The notes: a model not told the origin generated them from the letters alone. DNA of 64,000 nt from Cyprinodon diabolis (GCA_030533445.1 CM060065.1:21650474-21714473), one strand, 5' to 3'; shown: positions 10,547 to 23,530, counted from the stretch's first letter. Numbers and translations: made by a program.

Positions 10547-10758
10547 GTCATTACAAGACCATGCTTTTTAACGCCAAAATAATGATATGGAAAACAAGCC
10601 CAGCAGCACTGACAGCATGGAGGTCATTAATGTGTTCTGCCGCTGGTTTGTGTTCTGGCCCTGGCTCCTCGGATTCATCTGTTTCTGATGAAAAACCTCC
10701 TCACACACCTGTTATGCTGAAAGAAATTCTTCATTACTTAGACCTCAAACCAGCTCAG
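10547..10758 (+). CDS. mettl15: mettl15 first coding exon (start codon at 10561)
   Basis: METTL15 is the mitochondrial RsmH-family enzyme that N4-methylates a cytidine in 12S rRNA, needed for small mitoribosomal subunit assembly. After the acceptor at 10545-10546 there are 14 nt of UTR, then the ATG at 10561. Coding to 10758 is 66 codons, phase 0, donor CAG/GTATGT. The first 50 residues (MLFNAKIMIWKTSPAALTAW...) are poor in acids with spaced basic residues, as expected of a mitochondrial presequence. HTPVMLKEILHYLDLKPAQ is the conserved RsmH N-terminal motif (H-x-PVML-x-E), preceding the SAM fold. The frame is also open upstream of the acceptor, but that is intron read-through. Confidence 0.93.
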
Positions 10759-11649
10759 GTATGTTCACATCTTAAAGTTTTACTATACCTTTCCAGTACC
10801 TCTTTTAGCCTTCCACTCCCTTTTAGAATTCAGCATTTATTTAGAATAGACAAGGTGTTATATTCCAAATTGACATAAAAGAAGATTGAAGCTCTGTGGT
10901 AGTAAAGGGACGAATGTTTAACTGATGTTTATTAGACCCTAAGGGCTCCAAAGGGGCACCACTACCAGCCTTAACCATTGATATGATGCAAGAGAGATCC
11001 ATTGTTTTATTTTTCTTATGTTTAATGGTGTTGAAGTGTTGAATCATTAAAACAGACAGGATTTTTTCATCTTGCCATCGTCCAACTTTGTTTAACCTAT
11101 ATATGTTAACTTAGTTTTGTAATCTTTGTCATTTGAACCGTTGTTGCCCAACTGTCGTTTCAGTCTAGTCTCCCCATTCTCTTTGAAAACACTGCTGAAT
11201 AGATTTCTTTTAACTTTTTTTGACCATGTGCTTTAAACCTGAGAGATGTTTGGTGATAAGAATCCCAGTAGATCGGCACTCTCTGAGTGATCAGAGCAGC
11301 CTTGCTCCAGCCAGATTAAATCTTGAATGAATCCAGCTTTTCCCTTCGTATCAGCCTCTATTTTACCAGGTTGGGTATCAATTTAATCCTCAGCTTTTCC
11401 TTGTTTTGATGCTTGGTTACATCCTCAAGTCATCTAAAGCTATTTTGAATGACACTAACTTGAGTCCCTACTTATATTATCCAGGAAATAATCAATAAAG
11501 TTGGTACTGAGGGTAAGTTCCAGTAAGTTCTAATAAATACTAGGGGTAAAAAACATTTTAAAGACAAGACACCTTAGAATTATAGCGTCTTCCCCAAAAC
11601 ATAAGTTAATTGATTGTAGCTGTAGATTTGGAACAGCTATTACGTTCTG
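10759..11649. other. Unremarkable intron stretch
   Basis: No coding match, transposon end or RNA gene is recognised in this stretch. Confidence 0.4.
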
Positions 11650-12395
11650 GGCTCTGATTTGTGTTATCATTATCTCAGAATTGGAGCTGAACGATTTTTC
11701 CACAAACCCAAAGAGCAGTTATTTTGCCCCCATAATACAATTGAAATTTTATGGTGATTTGCTTTCAATAACCCCAAAACATGTAGATGTTTCTTTCCAG
11801 GGTTTCAGTTGTTCATTACCCCGAAAGCTTGGTTGTCCACAGTCCTTTGTTGCTGGACTTTACTGTAACGTTTATGTGGAAAAAGTTGTTACTTCTACTT
11901 GCCTGCATGGATCTGTGTGCTAGCTGCACCTCCCTCCTCCCGTCTGTGTGGGGTATTTGGGTAATACTGGCGTATTACCGTCAGTGGAGTGACAACAATT
12001 TGTGACCTCATCCATCCATTCATCTTCTCCTGCTTAGTCCATGTCAGGGTCAGGTAGGGGCCTGTGCCTATCTCTGGCAGTCTACGGGGGAAAGGCGGGG
12101 TACACTCTCGACAGGTCGCCAGCACGGAGACCCACAAAGACACACAACCATGTGCGCACACACTCATACCTAAGGACAATGTAGAGGAGCCAATTAACCT
12201 AACACTCTTGTTTTTTGGACTGTTGGAGGAAGCTGGAGTACCCGGAGAGAACCTACGTATACATGGGGAGAACATGGCAACTCCATGAAGAAAGACCCCT
12301 AGCCAGTAATCGAACTCAGAACTTTCTTGCTGCAAGGCAACAACAGCTACCCGCTCCGTCACCGGGCAGCCAACTCTCTCCCTTACCACATGTTT
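11650..12395. repeat. Composite dispersed repeat, copy A
   Basis: Two joined repeat modules occur here. About 11650-11990 is a segment recurring at 35495-35850 (shared text includes GATGTTTCTTTCCAGGG and GCATGGATCTGTGTGCTAGC). About 12007-12385 is a dispersed fish repeat with the hallmark GGAGTACCCGGAGAGAACC, seen again in the opposite orientation at 25658-26005. The short peptides it appears to encode are a property of the repeat, not of a gene. Class is uncertain; the first module ends near a sequence resembling hAT-type non-autonomous elements. Confidence 0.8.
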
Positions 12396-13778
12396 TTTAA
12401 AGCAGTTGTTCAAATAATAATGCTTTATTTTCTTTCGCCTCCTTTGTTACTGTCACTTCAAATTTAATTCTTCTCCCACTATTGGATTGTCACACCAAAA
12501 ATGACCCAGATCGTGATTAGAGTGTAGGCAAATGTGTGATTTTATGACTAAACTGATTCTCTTGACTGACTGGCCACATTGGTATTTGCAAGTGATTAGG
12601 ACATATTTGTATTTTGGCCTTTGCTATCGCTTCTGCCTTTGGTTGCTGTAGTAATGGCACAGGCATTTAAACTCACAGAGACTGATGTTTCTCTATTCCC
12701 TTAATTCAACTCCTTTCATGTGTGAGAAAATTTGACTGCCAATTATTGAAAACGGCAGTGTTTATCTCGTTAGTCTGTTTGTAATGGGGCGATTAAATAA
12801 TGGTACCTATGTTTAGAAAGAATACCCTAAATGTTCACCTCATAAATCTTTCTTATCTGTAATTGCAAGTTGAAGAGAACTATTTAGAATGACCTAACTG
12901 ATCATTTTTCTCCCTGCTGAAACGGTTGCTGAGATTCTGTTCACACTTCACACAACAAGGCACTAATGAATTGGACAGGTTGCCAGTATCTTGGCTTTCT
13001 TTTAATGTATGTTGTATCAGGACAGATGGGCATGAGTCAAAAGCCTTCTGGTGTGGAAGGCAGCTTAGGAAGGAAAGTGATTCCCCCCTCCCTTCATATA
13101 ATACATGGTCAAGACAGGTGGGGGCCTCGGGTCAACAACTTAGTCAGGATTTGCGCCACTGTAGGGCTGTTGGCAGGACACAGGGTGCTGCATCGCTCCT
13201 GCCTGAACTTTAGCACCTCTAAACTCCTCCGCTGACCGCCCATTTGCCAACTGTCCCAAGACGGCTTGCCAATCAGATGCTCCCAAAAAAAAAAAAAGCA
13301 GTTTGATAGATTTTATGTATTTATGTCTCTCAGGCATCATTTCCCTTTAGGAGGTTGTTCATTTACCTAAAGGCTTATTAAAAACTCATGTTTCTGTGAC
13401 CACTGCATGCTTTCATGTCAACTTTTTTTAATAGCTTAATATAGTTCCTTCTACTAGTCTTATTCCATAGACACATTCAAACATTTTTCTTTTAAAAATC
13501 AAATCTATGAAGGAGATATTTTAAAAAAACTTATGTTTGCAGCAGTTTTCTCTGTCACAAACTTATCAGCTGTTATAATGCTCTATTATTATCAGGGAAA
13601 TGCCATAACAGCTTTTGGATAACATTTGATTTGAAAGTAATAGGCACCATTTGGTGATACATTAAAGAGTCTATTCAGTTTACAATCTGCATCCTTGTGG
13701 TCATTATACAATGTAAGTAAACCCGGACCGTACTCGAAAGATTAACGTTGCTGCTCTAGCATCTTTCACTGCTCAGAC
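12396..13778. other. Unremarkable intron stretch
   Basis: No recognisable coding sequence, RNA gene or transposon end. An A-run of 13 lies near 13287. Confidence 0.4.
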
Positions 13779-14012
13779 TAGGGCTGCAACTAATGATTAT
13801 TTTGCAAACGATTAATCTGTTTAACTTTTTGGATTAATCAATTAATGATCGGACAACCAAAGGGTCCTTAAAGAAGATTTTTTAAACTAAATTAAACCAG
13901 GTGAAAATAACATTTTTCCCCTTGAGGAGCAAACTGTTTACATATTTTTTTTTTCAATTTTGATATAATAACTCCTCTAATTGGGTCACTTTAATGATTA
14001 ATCGATTAATCG
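13779..14012. mobile_element. hAT-type non-autonomous remnant (TAGGGCTGCAACTAA family)
   Basis: The segment opens with TAGGGCTGCAACTAATGATT and contains repeated GATTAATC/AATCGATTAATC motifs, the appearance of a common fish hAT-derived short element. A related copy is at 21193-21470. No matching right terminus is visible, so it is truncated. Family assignment rests on the terminal sequence only. Confidence 0.6.
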
Positions 14013-14224
14013 CTTATGAATTAAGAGTAGCGCCCTCTACTGAATGGCAACACTTAAACAAATTAATTTGTTGTTTCACCCATAAGTTTGGATGTAAAAA
14101 AAAAAAAAAAAAAAAAGAATAGGAACCATACATTGCGAGTGCCATTTGAGTTCGTCCCTTTTCTGTGATTCTTTGCAACTAGAGCTTTTCGAGGTAGCAC
14201 GCTTATGGGTTGAGTAATTCACAG

Positions 14225-14621
14225 TAGGGCAGGGCAATTGATTGCATTTGCAATATACTCGCAATTTAACAAAACAAAATGTTTGCATCTGCAGATGCAC
14301 AGATTTTTAATTATACTATATATAAGAAGAGTAAGAAATTAAATTTCCTGTTAGTTGGTTAAATGCTTAAAAGAAGATTTGTCACCACACAGAAAGGTAG
14401 AGAGAGTTGCAGCTAGCATGCAGATCCATTCATGCAGATCCATTTTTTCACCTAATAGAGCAAAAATTGACTCTGGCTGAGCAAGATTTCAAAAACTGAA
14501 AGGCTGGGGTGAAACATCTACAAGCTTGGGTTAGTGCAAAGGAAAATGAAAATAAAATCACAATTTTAAAGATAATCTAACTTTTCATTTTTGGTTAAAT
14601 CATTCATCTACCCCAGCCCTA
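14225..14621. mobile_element. hAT-like MITE with TAGGGC termini (397 bp)
   Basis: The left end reads TAGGGCAGGGCAATTG and the right end, reverse-complemented, TAGGGCTGGGGTAG, giving 10-bp near-perfect inverted ends. I could not find a convincing 8-bp target duplication, so the insertion is old or the limits are a few bases off. A related inverted fragment lies at 36216-36262 (shared core GCATTTGCAATAT). No coding capacity. Confidence 0.5.
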
Positions 14622-15099
14622 TAGGCTTTATATAGGATGGATATATAATCAGTCTGCACTGGGGCTGAGTGGGCAACATAGCAGAAGGCTACATTCCCTT
14701 GATCTTCCTGTAGATGTCAATTTGAATTGCTTGGTGTGTCTAGTCGCTGTGATAATATCATGTCACCTATACTATCAGATTTTTATTTTTTGCCCAGCGT
14801 CTGATTAATCTCCTGCTGTGTTTACAGTATTTCTAACTAATAAGATTCCTCGCTTTTCTTTATTCAATTGCTGAATATCCCCTTTCTTTGGGTGTTATTG
14901 AATGCTGTTATGCCAAATGGTTATTTGGTGGAAATATTGCTGGTATTTATTCTACTTTGCACATTCATGGATAGGCAGGATCTGGGTAAGGACGGGTCAG
15001 TTCATGCAGCACCTGAGCTCAATTTCAAATTGGGATTTAAAAAGGGAAAGGTTCGCAGTAACTTATGTTTTTTTTTTGGCTTCTTAACCTTTTTCGCGA

Positions 15100-15760
15100 A
15101 AAGAAACATGAACGAGAAGAAAACTGAGGTTATAGTGTTTGGGTCAAATCGCCCATGTGACGCCATATTCTAATTGGACGAATACGGGTTTTAAGGTGGA
15201 CGGTGATTTTAAATTGGGGAAGCAAATCCGAGCAGTTTTTAGATCTTGCTTTTATCAGTCAAGACAATTGGTTAAACACTTTTCAAGGCAACCCTTTGAA
15301 ACAGTCATCCATGCTTTAATTTCACCTCGATTGGATTACCGTAACGGGCTTTACTTTCTCGTGTCCGAGTCTACTTTTTTTTACTACGTTTTTTAACTTT
15401 TACTCCAAAATATGATATCACTCCTGTCCTGGCCTACCTCCACTGGCTGCCTGTGCATTTAAGAGTTGATTCTAAAATTGTTATCTTTGGTTTTTAAGTG
15501 CTTAAATGACCTTGCCCCATCCTACTTCTGAGCTCCTTCACCCTTACTTGCCTCTTAAGTCCCTCAGGTCAGCAGAACAGCAGTCCCTGCAGGTACCGAG
15601 GTTTAAGACGAAGCTCAGAGGGGAGAGAGCCTTCTATATCACTGCTCTTCGTTTATGGGGTAGCCTCCCGCTGCACATTAGGGAGGCGCCCTGCCTGCCA
15701 AGTTTTAAATGTCAGTGTGGGGTTGGCTTGCAGCTCAGGAAATCAAGCTTTGTCTGAGAA
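15100..15760 (+). pseudogene. LINE reverse-transcriptase C-terminal fossil
   Basis: Broken reading frames preserve the typical C-terminal end of a fish LINE ORF2. Pieces in order are KTEVIVFGSN (about 15121), FETVIHALISPRLDYRNGLYF (about 15295-15357), a stretch equivalent to LAYLHWLPVHLRVDSKI (about 15430), then SELLHPYLPLKSLRSAEQ...ALRLWGSLPLHIR at 15520-15690. Several frameshifts and stops separate the pieces, so it is dead. The family looks Rex1/L2/CR1-like, but I cannot choose. No endonuclease or catalytic YADD region is present, consistent with 5' truncation. Confidence 0.85.
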
Positions 15761-15764
15761 CTAT

Positions 15765-16727
15765 TAGTTTATTAAAAGGGAAAAAGGTAATTTGCAGGGC
15801 AATATTTGAGATGGTTGCCTATTTTTATTGTGGGTTAACTTTGATTAAGGTTCCTTCATAAATTAGCTTTAGATTTTACAGTCTAATTGCAGAACCTTGC
15901 TAAGGGCTATGCATATTTGTTGTGCTTTTGATATTACTGGAGAGTTAAGCAGCAAATAATAACATTGTCATATTGCCTACTTTCTGATGGAGGAAAAGCA
16001 ACAAAAAAAGGACAGTTAGTTTCAGAAATAGAAAATGTTATAGCCAGCTGGTACTGGGTTCTGGATTTCCAAGGAATATGCCTGATAGATCTTTCTAGGA
16101 TCAGGTATAAGAACTGCTAGACACAGCCAAGAAATCTGACTTATCTTTGTCTGAGCATTTCTTCTGAAGATTCTGGCTTAATTGGAGACACTACACCACT
16201 GTCCATAACTCCAAAAATTTGACTTTTCAATAGGACCTAAAAATAAAATCTCATATTGATTTATTTTTAATTAGACCACCACCAGTTATTAAGGAATGCA
16301 ATAAGTACAATAGGGGCACCATGTCGTTTGACCCATTTACACTACTCCTCTGAAACCGATCGGTGTCGAGTATGGACCAAGCTTGTATCGGTTGACCCTG
16401 CTGTGCTTGGTTCTTACGACCATTCACACATCACGCTAGCACGGTTCCTCGACTCTTATCGAGACGACACTACAGCTCTCAAGGCGGGAATCATGCAAAC
16501 AAAACGGTCCCTCTTTCCTGTCTCTATCTCTTTTTGTCTCCCATTACTTTGTATCCCCTCTCTTACCTTGCTTTTCATCTTTGTGTACGATTTTATTCCC
16601 TAAAAGATTTTTAATAGAGTTACATGTAAAGTACAAAGACAAGCTTATGGCAGAACCATGATGGTCTGCTTGAGAGAGCAAATCTTTTGGCCTTTTATCT
16701 AGCTCTGGAACATTGTTTGCACAGCTA
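15765..16727. other. Unremarkable intron stretch
   Basis: No recognisable coding sequence, RNA gene or transposon end. Confidence 0.4.
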
Positions 16728-18155
16728 CAGTGGGGCAAAAAAGTATTTAGTCAGCCACCAATAGTGCAAGTTCTCCCACTCAAAAAGATGAGAGAGGCCG
16801 GTAATTTTCATCATAGATATACCTCAACTATGAAAGACAAAATGAGAAAAAAAAATCCAGAAAATCACATTGTCTGATTTTTGAAGAATTTATTAGCATA
16901 ATATGGTGGAAAATAAGTATTTGGCAACACGGACTTTCAACTCCCTCCAAAGATTTTCTATGGGGTTGAGATCTGGAGACTGGCTAGGCCACACCAGGAC
17001 CTTGAAATGCTTCTTACGAAGCCACTCCTTCGTTACCCGGGCGGTGTGTTTGGGATCATTGTCATGCTGAAAGACCCAGCCACGTTTCATCTTCAATGCC
17101 CTTGCTGATGGAAGGAGGTTTTCACTCAAAATTTGACGATACATGGCCCCATTCATTCTTTCCTTCACACGGATTAGTCGTCCTGGTCCCTTAGCAGAAA
17201 AACAGCCCCAAAGCATGATGTTTCCACCCCCATGCTTCACTGTAGGTATGGTGTTCTTTGGATGCAACTCAGCATTCTCTCTCCTCCAAACACAACGAGT
17301 AGAGTTTTTACCAAAAAGTTCTATTTTGGTTTCATCTGACCATGATATTCTCCCAGTCATCGTCTGGATCATCCAAATGCTCTCTAGCAAACTTGAGACG
17401 GGCCTTGACATGTACTGGCTTAAGCAGGGGGACACGTCTGGCACTGCAGGATTTGAGTCCCTGGCGGCGTAGTGTGTTACTGATGGTAGCCTTTGTTACT
17501 TTGGTCCCAGCTCTCTGCAGGTCATTCACTAGGTCCCCCCGTGTGGTTCTGGGATTTTTACTCACCGTTCTTGTGATCATTTTGACCCCACGGGGTGAGA
17601 TCTTGCATGGAGCCCCAGATCGAGGAGGATTATCAGTGGTCTTGTATGTTTTCCATTTTCTAATAATTGATCCCACAGTTGATTTCTTCACACCAAGCTG
17701 TTTGTTTATTGCAGATTCAGACTTCCCAGCCTGGTGCAGGTCTATAATTTTGTTTCGGGTGTCCTTTGACAGCTCTCTAGTTTTGGCCATGGTGGAGTTT
17801 AGAGTGTGACTGTTTGAGGTTGTGGACAGGTGTCTTTTATACTGATAACGGGTTCAAACAGGTGCCATTAATGAAGGTAACGAGTGGAGGACAGAGGAGC
17901 CTCTTACAGAAGAAGTTACAGGTCTGTGAGAGCCAGAAATCTTGCTTGTTTGTAACTGACCAAATACTTATTTTCCACCATATTTTGCAAATAAATTCTT
18001 TAAAAATCAGACAATGTGATTTTCTGGATGTTTTTTCTCATTTTGTCTCTCATAGTTGAGGTATATCTATGATGAAAATTACCGGCCTCTCTAATCTTTT
18101 TGAGTGGGAGAACTTGCACTATTGGTGGCTGACTAAATACTTTTTTGCCCCACTG
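16728..18155 (-). mobile_element. Tc1/mariner element, copy 2 of the CAGTGGGGC family
   Basis: This 1,428-bp element has CAGTGGGGC termini flanked by TA (16726-16727 and 18156-18157). It is highly similar to the copy at 1122-2715 but has lost about 165 bp at the transposase 3' end: sequence jumps from the inner left repeat (GTATTTGG) directly into codons for the region before the C terminus (CAACACGGAC). Confidence 0.95.
16893..17790 (-). pseudogene. Tc1 transposase pseudogene (copy 2)
   Basis: The start is the ATG at 17788-17790 ([22 protein letters not shown]). This copy keeps the paired helix-turn-helix domain intact (about 120 residues), followed by the linker to DDDWENI. A 2-bp loss near 17342 relative to the other copy shifts the frame just before [12 protein letters not shown]. 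The catalytic D, D and E ([14 protein letters not shown]) are present in the second frame, but an internal deletion removes the last ~50 residues. Its lesions are entirely different from those of the 1.3-kb copy. Confidence 0.93.
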
Positions 18156-20410
18156 TATATTGGCAATACAGTACACACAAGAAAAGGCTGCATGAAGGCA
18201 TGAAAGTTGATATTGCTTTCAATTTTAAGGTATGTAAACAAAAAATAATGTGTCATCAACATATTGACATAATTATCTAAAAATGTCTTCACCTTTTAAA
18301 ATCTATAGATCCATTTTGATCCATCTTTTTAAACATGGCTTTCCATAAATTTGAATTGTACATCCATTGTTTAGGAAATGGAATTATGAATATATTTTTT
18401 ACACACTTCTACAAAGTTTTTCAACATCTGAAGCATTTATCTCGAAGGTATTGGACATCATTTTTGTAACTTGCACTGGTTTTAAGTAGTCTTTCACATA
18501 ATTCACTCAAACTTGCAAACACCTGCTTCAGCTCAGTTGTCCACAAAGCAAAATTTGTTCTTATTTTTTGATGCACTATATGTATATAAGCATGTACAGA
18601 CAAGCTCTAAATATAAATACCAAACAATGTATTCTTAAAGGCTTCTTGCTGAACCTTTCCCCCAATTTCTTATGTCTAAATCCTCTGGCCTTTAGGGAGT
18701 TAAGTAAATACCCTCCACATCAAGTGGTTTATCTGCACACTTAGCTTAGAGCTGCCAATTTTAACTGTGTGGATTTAATTGTTTTATTTGCCTCTGTTAC
18801 AGTTTTAACCCTTTGAGGTGTTTAGGGTAACCCAGTTTGCATTACAGAGCAGGTATCTTAAAGATCTACTGTCAACCAGGTAATTGCTGTCATTTCAGGT
18901 ATTTTAGGATACTCCATGTTTGCCTGTTCCTCCTATAATGTACTGCTGTAGAGACATAGCATTTAATTGAGATTTAAAAAGACTTTTAGAGAATTAATTT
19001 TCTTTTTAGATTCTTATAGGTTTCAGCTATTTTTTTAAAAGTAGGAGATGTAAACAAATAGTGTTGTGATATAACATGGTGTGCATAGGGAGATCTCAAG
19101 GCCCTCCTCTGGAATAGATTAATGAGCTGTGAGTCCAGGAGAAGAACCCTGCACTGCTGCTGAACGAGAAGCAAACTGACTACTTTTACATTTTTTTTTT
19201 AACCCACTCCCCCTTGTGGAAAATATGAGCCTTATAGTTTTAATTTACTGTTGTTTGATTAGTATAAAACCTTTCTAATGTTTCTCATATCCAAAAATAA
19301 TCAATTATACATTTTTTTCATATTTTGTGTACAAATAGTCAACAAGTCTGGCCATATGAATGCAATATTCTTCAAAACCTTTGATCAACAGCTGTTGACA
19401 TGCACTACAAATTCCATCACTTCTACGGAAGTTTGAGTCTTTCTGAAGTGTTATTGATGGTGATTTAAATTTAATATTAATCTAGTCTTAATTATTCCCT
19501 TAATTGATTTTATATTCTTGAAATTGTGATAATGGTGAAATTGGTCTTGTAAGATAAAAGTTTATATCTACTGATCAGATCACTGATTTAAGAAAAAAAA
19601 AAAAAGGTTGTTTAGGTGACTTTTAAATGGAGGTGAACTCCAAACGCGTTATCATAATGTTTCCGTGTTCAGAATGCATAATGGAAGGAGCTGCTTGGAC
19701 ATACATTTATTTTGCACAGTTATAAATATTAATCCATTTAGGTTTTCAACACCTCTCATACAAGTGCCAAAGTTATTTTTTTCATTCTGCATAAAGATAT
19801 TGTCAAAGGTTAAGAGTTGGTTAGGTGATAAAGTAATAAAGAAACAACTAATCTGCTTTATTGGTCAAAAAGCAGACACCAGTCAGAAACTGCTTTTTCA
19901 AAAAAAAAGAAAAAACCTTGTTAAGAAAGAAATTTTTCCCTCCGTTAGTTGGATAGACAATTCATTATCAGGGGCCTAAGTTTTCTATGAACACAGCGCA
20001 GAATTATATTAATAACATTTACTTATTTCTTTGAAGTCATATTATTTCTGCTACATTCAACAACATTTGTGCATATGATCTGTTTTCTAAATGGTATGCA
20101 GTCTACACATTGAGCGGCCCATAGTTGTCGATCCTAAAAGGGTGCTCTAAGTATTTTAGAAACTACTGATTAACTGTTGTGATTGCATAACCAGATCTAA
20201 GGGTTGCTGAAGCTCAGGGTATGCAGAACACCATTTCTGAACCTAGATCATGTGGAACTGTAAAGCAAATAGACTTCAGCAGCAGAGGACGTTACCTTCA
20301 GCGGTTAAATGCTGAAATAGACTTTATAGTTTGGAACGGGTACTCACAGTTGTACATTAACTGATGAGAACTTGGCATAAGGCTGGTGAAGATTCTCAGT
20401 AATCCTGGTC
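18156..20410. other. Unremarkable intron stretch
   Basis: AT-rich intron with several short homopolymers (for example an A-run near 19593). No gene, RNA or transposon end recognised. Confidence 0.4.
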
Positions 20411-20943
20411 ATTCCAAAAAAAAGAAACCTAAAAACAACCCACTGGACTTTGTTTCCAAGTTTGAAGATGTTTTGCTTCCCATCCAGGAAGGTTTTTTAA
20501 TAAAAAATGTCTGGAATAAGCATTGAGTTCGAGGTTTTATACAGTAGCCCATCAAAACCTTGTTTTTGTTTTGTAAACATGCAAACTGAAACGGACGAAG
20601 GGATCCAGCCCTTTGTATTGTGGGTTGTTTTTTGGGTTCTTTTGTTCGCCTGCGTCTAAAAAAAAAGTGTCTGAAAGGGGGGTCGTTAGACGGGTATGGG
20701 GCATTGCAGGCTAACAATAGAACCCAACAACCCCGATTCCAAAGGGGTGGACCCCTTCGTCAGTTTCAATTAGCATGTTTTCAAAACAAAAACAAGGTTT
20801 TGTTGGGCTACTGTATAAAACCTCAAACTCAATGCTATTCCTGACATTTTGAATTGAAAAAGCTTCCTGGATGGGAAGCGAAACGTCTTCAAACTTGGAA
20901 ACAAAGTCCAGTGGATTGTTTTTAATTATCTTTATTTTGGAAT
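20411..20943. repeat. Fold-back element, arms of about 240 bp
   Basis: Left arm 20411-20653 and right arm 20706-20943 are inverted copies with scattered differences, separated by a loop of about 52 nt. Both arms carry GGACTTTGTTTCCAAGTTTG (or its complement) near the outer end and the GCCTGC/GCAGGC pair at the loop. Outer ends are ATTCCAAAA/TTTTGGAAT. No transposase and no clear target duplication were found, so how it arose is open. Confidence 0.8.
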
Positions 20944-21192
20944 TTGCCAATAACAGCATGAACATATATCTTCCATATCCACCTGCCTTGTATCAGCCGT
21001 TCAGTTTTCTGGTTGTGTTGGAATCGTGTGTTTTGGGGTCATGTAAACTTTTAGATTTCGGATTTATCTCTTGAGTTGTGTAAGAGCATCAAGGGTGGTA
21101 TTCTCTTCTTCTTAGGCGGATTGATTTAGCAGGCGTCCGACTAACTCGTCAGGGCTCACTACTCTGAAGATGTAACGTTGTGTTGATGTGAC

Positions 21193-21470
21193 TAGGGCTG
21201 TAACTAAATGATTATTTTGCAAATTGATTAATCTTTCAATAATTTTTTTAGAAAGTCGATTATTCGGATAGCAAGAAGTTTTTATTTATCTTTAGTGCAA
21301 AACATTGATGTATGTTTTTACAGTTTTCTTACAATAACTGCTCTAAGTGGGTTGCTCTGTCAGCTAAAGGCCTGTTTTAGAGTCTCTATAATCCAGTTAA
21401 CAATTAATCAATTACTAAATTAGTTGATGATTATTTCAATAATCCATTATCAATGATTAATCCGATACTG
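21193..21470. mobile_element. hAT-type non-autonomous remnant, second copy
   Basis: This begins TAGGGCTGTAACTAAATGATT and shows the same repeated GATTAATC motifs as the copy at 13779. The right end is unclear. No coding capacity. Confidence 0.55.
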
Positions 21471-23530
21471 GAGTTCATGAATGCATTACTGATAATTTCA
21501 CACAAGCTGATCTCAAAAGAATTAAACTAAACATTTAACCTTAATTGAGAATCTTCTTCATTTAAATATATGTGTACTAGTTAATGTTGCTGGCAGAGTT
21601 GATGTATTCCAGCAGTGTTGTTTGGAATCCCAGAATGAATGTTAATTTAGTATTAGTTTAAAAAGAAAAATTGTTCTTGGGAATGTAACCGGGACCCGAT
21701 AAACACAATAAAAAACACAATAAGTTTAACAAAATCATGTGATCCTATTTTAGACACTTTTAGGATATCTATTGATTTTATTTTAATTATATTAGGAACT
21801 CTGGAGTAATTTTCAGTCGCTTTGACCAAACTGTTTCCTTCATGAACTCTTGTTTTGTACATATTTGTGTTTTTCCTCCTCAGTCTTCAACAGAGATGCT
21901 CTTTCAAAAAGTGAAGTATAATCGCACAACTTGATCAGTTTAAGAGAGGAAGGCTGAAAATACCATAGAAGTATTACTTAAATATAATCATACCTTTAAT
22001 AACAGGGAGACTTGACTCGGAAATAAATATTGTGCTTTTTTGCTTAATGTTTGGGGTTACATATGTATGTTCTCTGTGACTTTGTTTATTTCCAGACTCA
22101 TCCAGCATGGTGAAGTGCTAATGATAATTTGAGTGAAGCAGTAATATGATCTTGTCTCTAAATTAGTTAAAAGGCTGAAGTTGCTGTTTCGGCTTCGCAG
22201 TCAGTGGGTTAAGAGTAAATATGAAGTACATGTATTCAGAGCAATTACATCATTTTAATACTGTTTGTGCATGGTTTTCATTAGATATCAACATTTTTTA
22301 GAGCTGTCAGATATCTTATTTTAAGTGTTTTTTTAGTCTATTAACAATACATAAAACAGCTGTTTCTAATGTGGAAAAACGTGCAAGAGATATTTTGTAA
22401 CATTCTAAAGTGAGATCATATGTAATTCTCAGTTAATTTGTCAAACACTTAGTTTGATACTAAACAAATGTTTTCTTTTTCCATTTTTTTATACATAAGT
22501 GGCTACAACTTGACAGTGTTTTTCTTGTCTTATGTCTTCACACTCCTTTTTTGGAAGCACTGAGTAGTGAAAGAGGAGGCTAGTAAATAATTGATCCTTG
22601 TAACTAAACACTCCAGCCGGGGATGCTGGGGCTGATTGACAGCCAGATATTAGGCCCTTGTCTAGTAAGGTTGCAAGTTTAGTCTGAGGTTATCAGTGAC
22701 CAGAAGAGTCTTTCTCCCTCCCTGCCTCATTACTTTCATGAGTAGAACATTTCATAGTGGAGCGGAGGGTGGGGGTGTGGTGTGAAGACAGTCTGAGACT
22801 TCATTAGCCAAATGGGGTGCCTCAGCCTACAGAGCGCCAAATTGTTCAGCCTTGCTGAGCAAACCACCTCTTTGAGGGCACTTCACCGTTCTGTCTGCTA
22901 GACTTGTTTGGACTTCAATCTTGCAAACCTGAGCTTCAAGTTTTGATGATCAACAGTGTAAAAAAACAAATTCCCACCTTCTTTATAAAAAATATCAATC
23001 TTTCATTGCTAAAAAATGTACTTGCTGTTTATATATGGACACAGACACCTGTTTCATAGCTTGCTAATATAATTGGTGACCCAGGAGTAGATTTGAACTA
23101 AGCCAAGTAAAGCCTAAATGTTATGTGACCAAACTGCTGTTTAATGACTGACTATGGGAGAAGGAAAAAGAAATTAAAAAGTGAAGTGTTAATGTCACAC
23201 AGTAACAGTTAACAGTGGCAGAGAGCGCAACACTGATGGATAAAGGTGGGGCGTATAGGTATAGCTTCAGTCGGATGCAGGATCATGGAAACGCAACAGG
23301 TTCTGTGCAGAGTTGAGAGAGACTCGGTGGATTAGAGCTGTGCAGAGCTGAAGTTTTCATTGGAAAAGGGGCTAAAGTTGACTTATGTAGGCCTACAGTA
23401 TAGACATTAGGATGTAACAGATTTCACCTCTTAAGAAAAAAAAACAGTTGGGGTCATCTATGTGGGATGAAATGTATTGCTATTGCCATATATAGTGCAG
23501 AATTTCCTTATTTGTTTAACATATACGAAA
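21471..23530. other. Unremarkable intron stretch
   Basis: No recognisable gene, RNA or transposon end. A moderately GC-rich block at about 22600-22870 has no reading frame or repeat signature; it could be regulatory, but nothing in the sequence proves it. Confidence 0.35.

Noticed and set aside
10441..10560. Upstream in-frame start for mettl15 at 10441
   Set aside because: The frame is open but a strong polypyrimidine tract and acceptor at 10530-10546 places this stretch in the intron.
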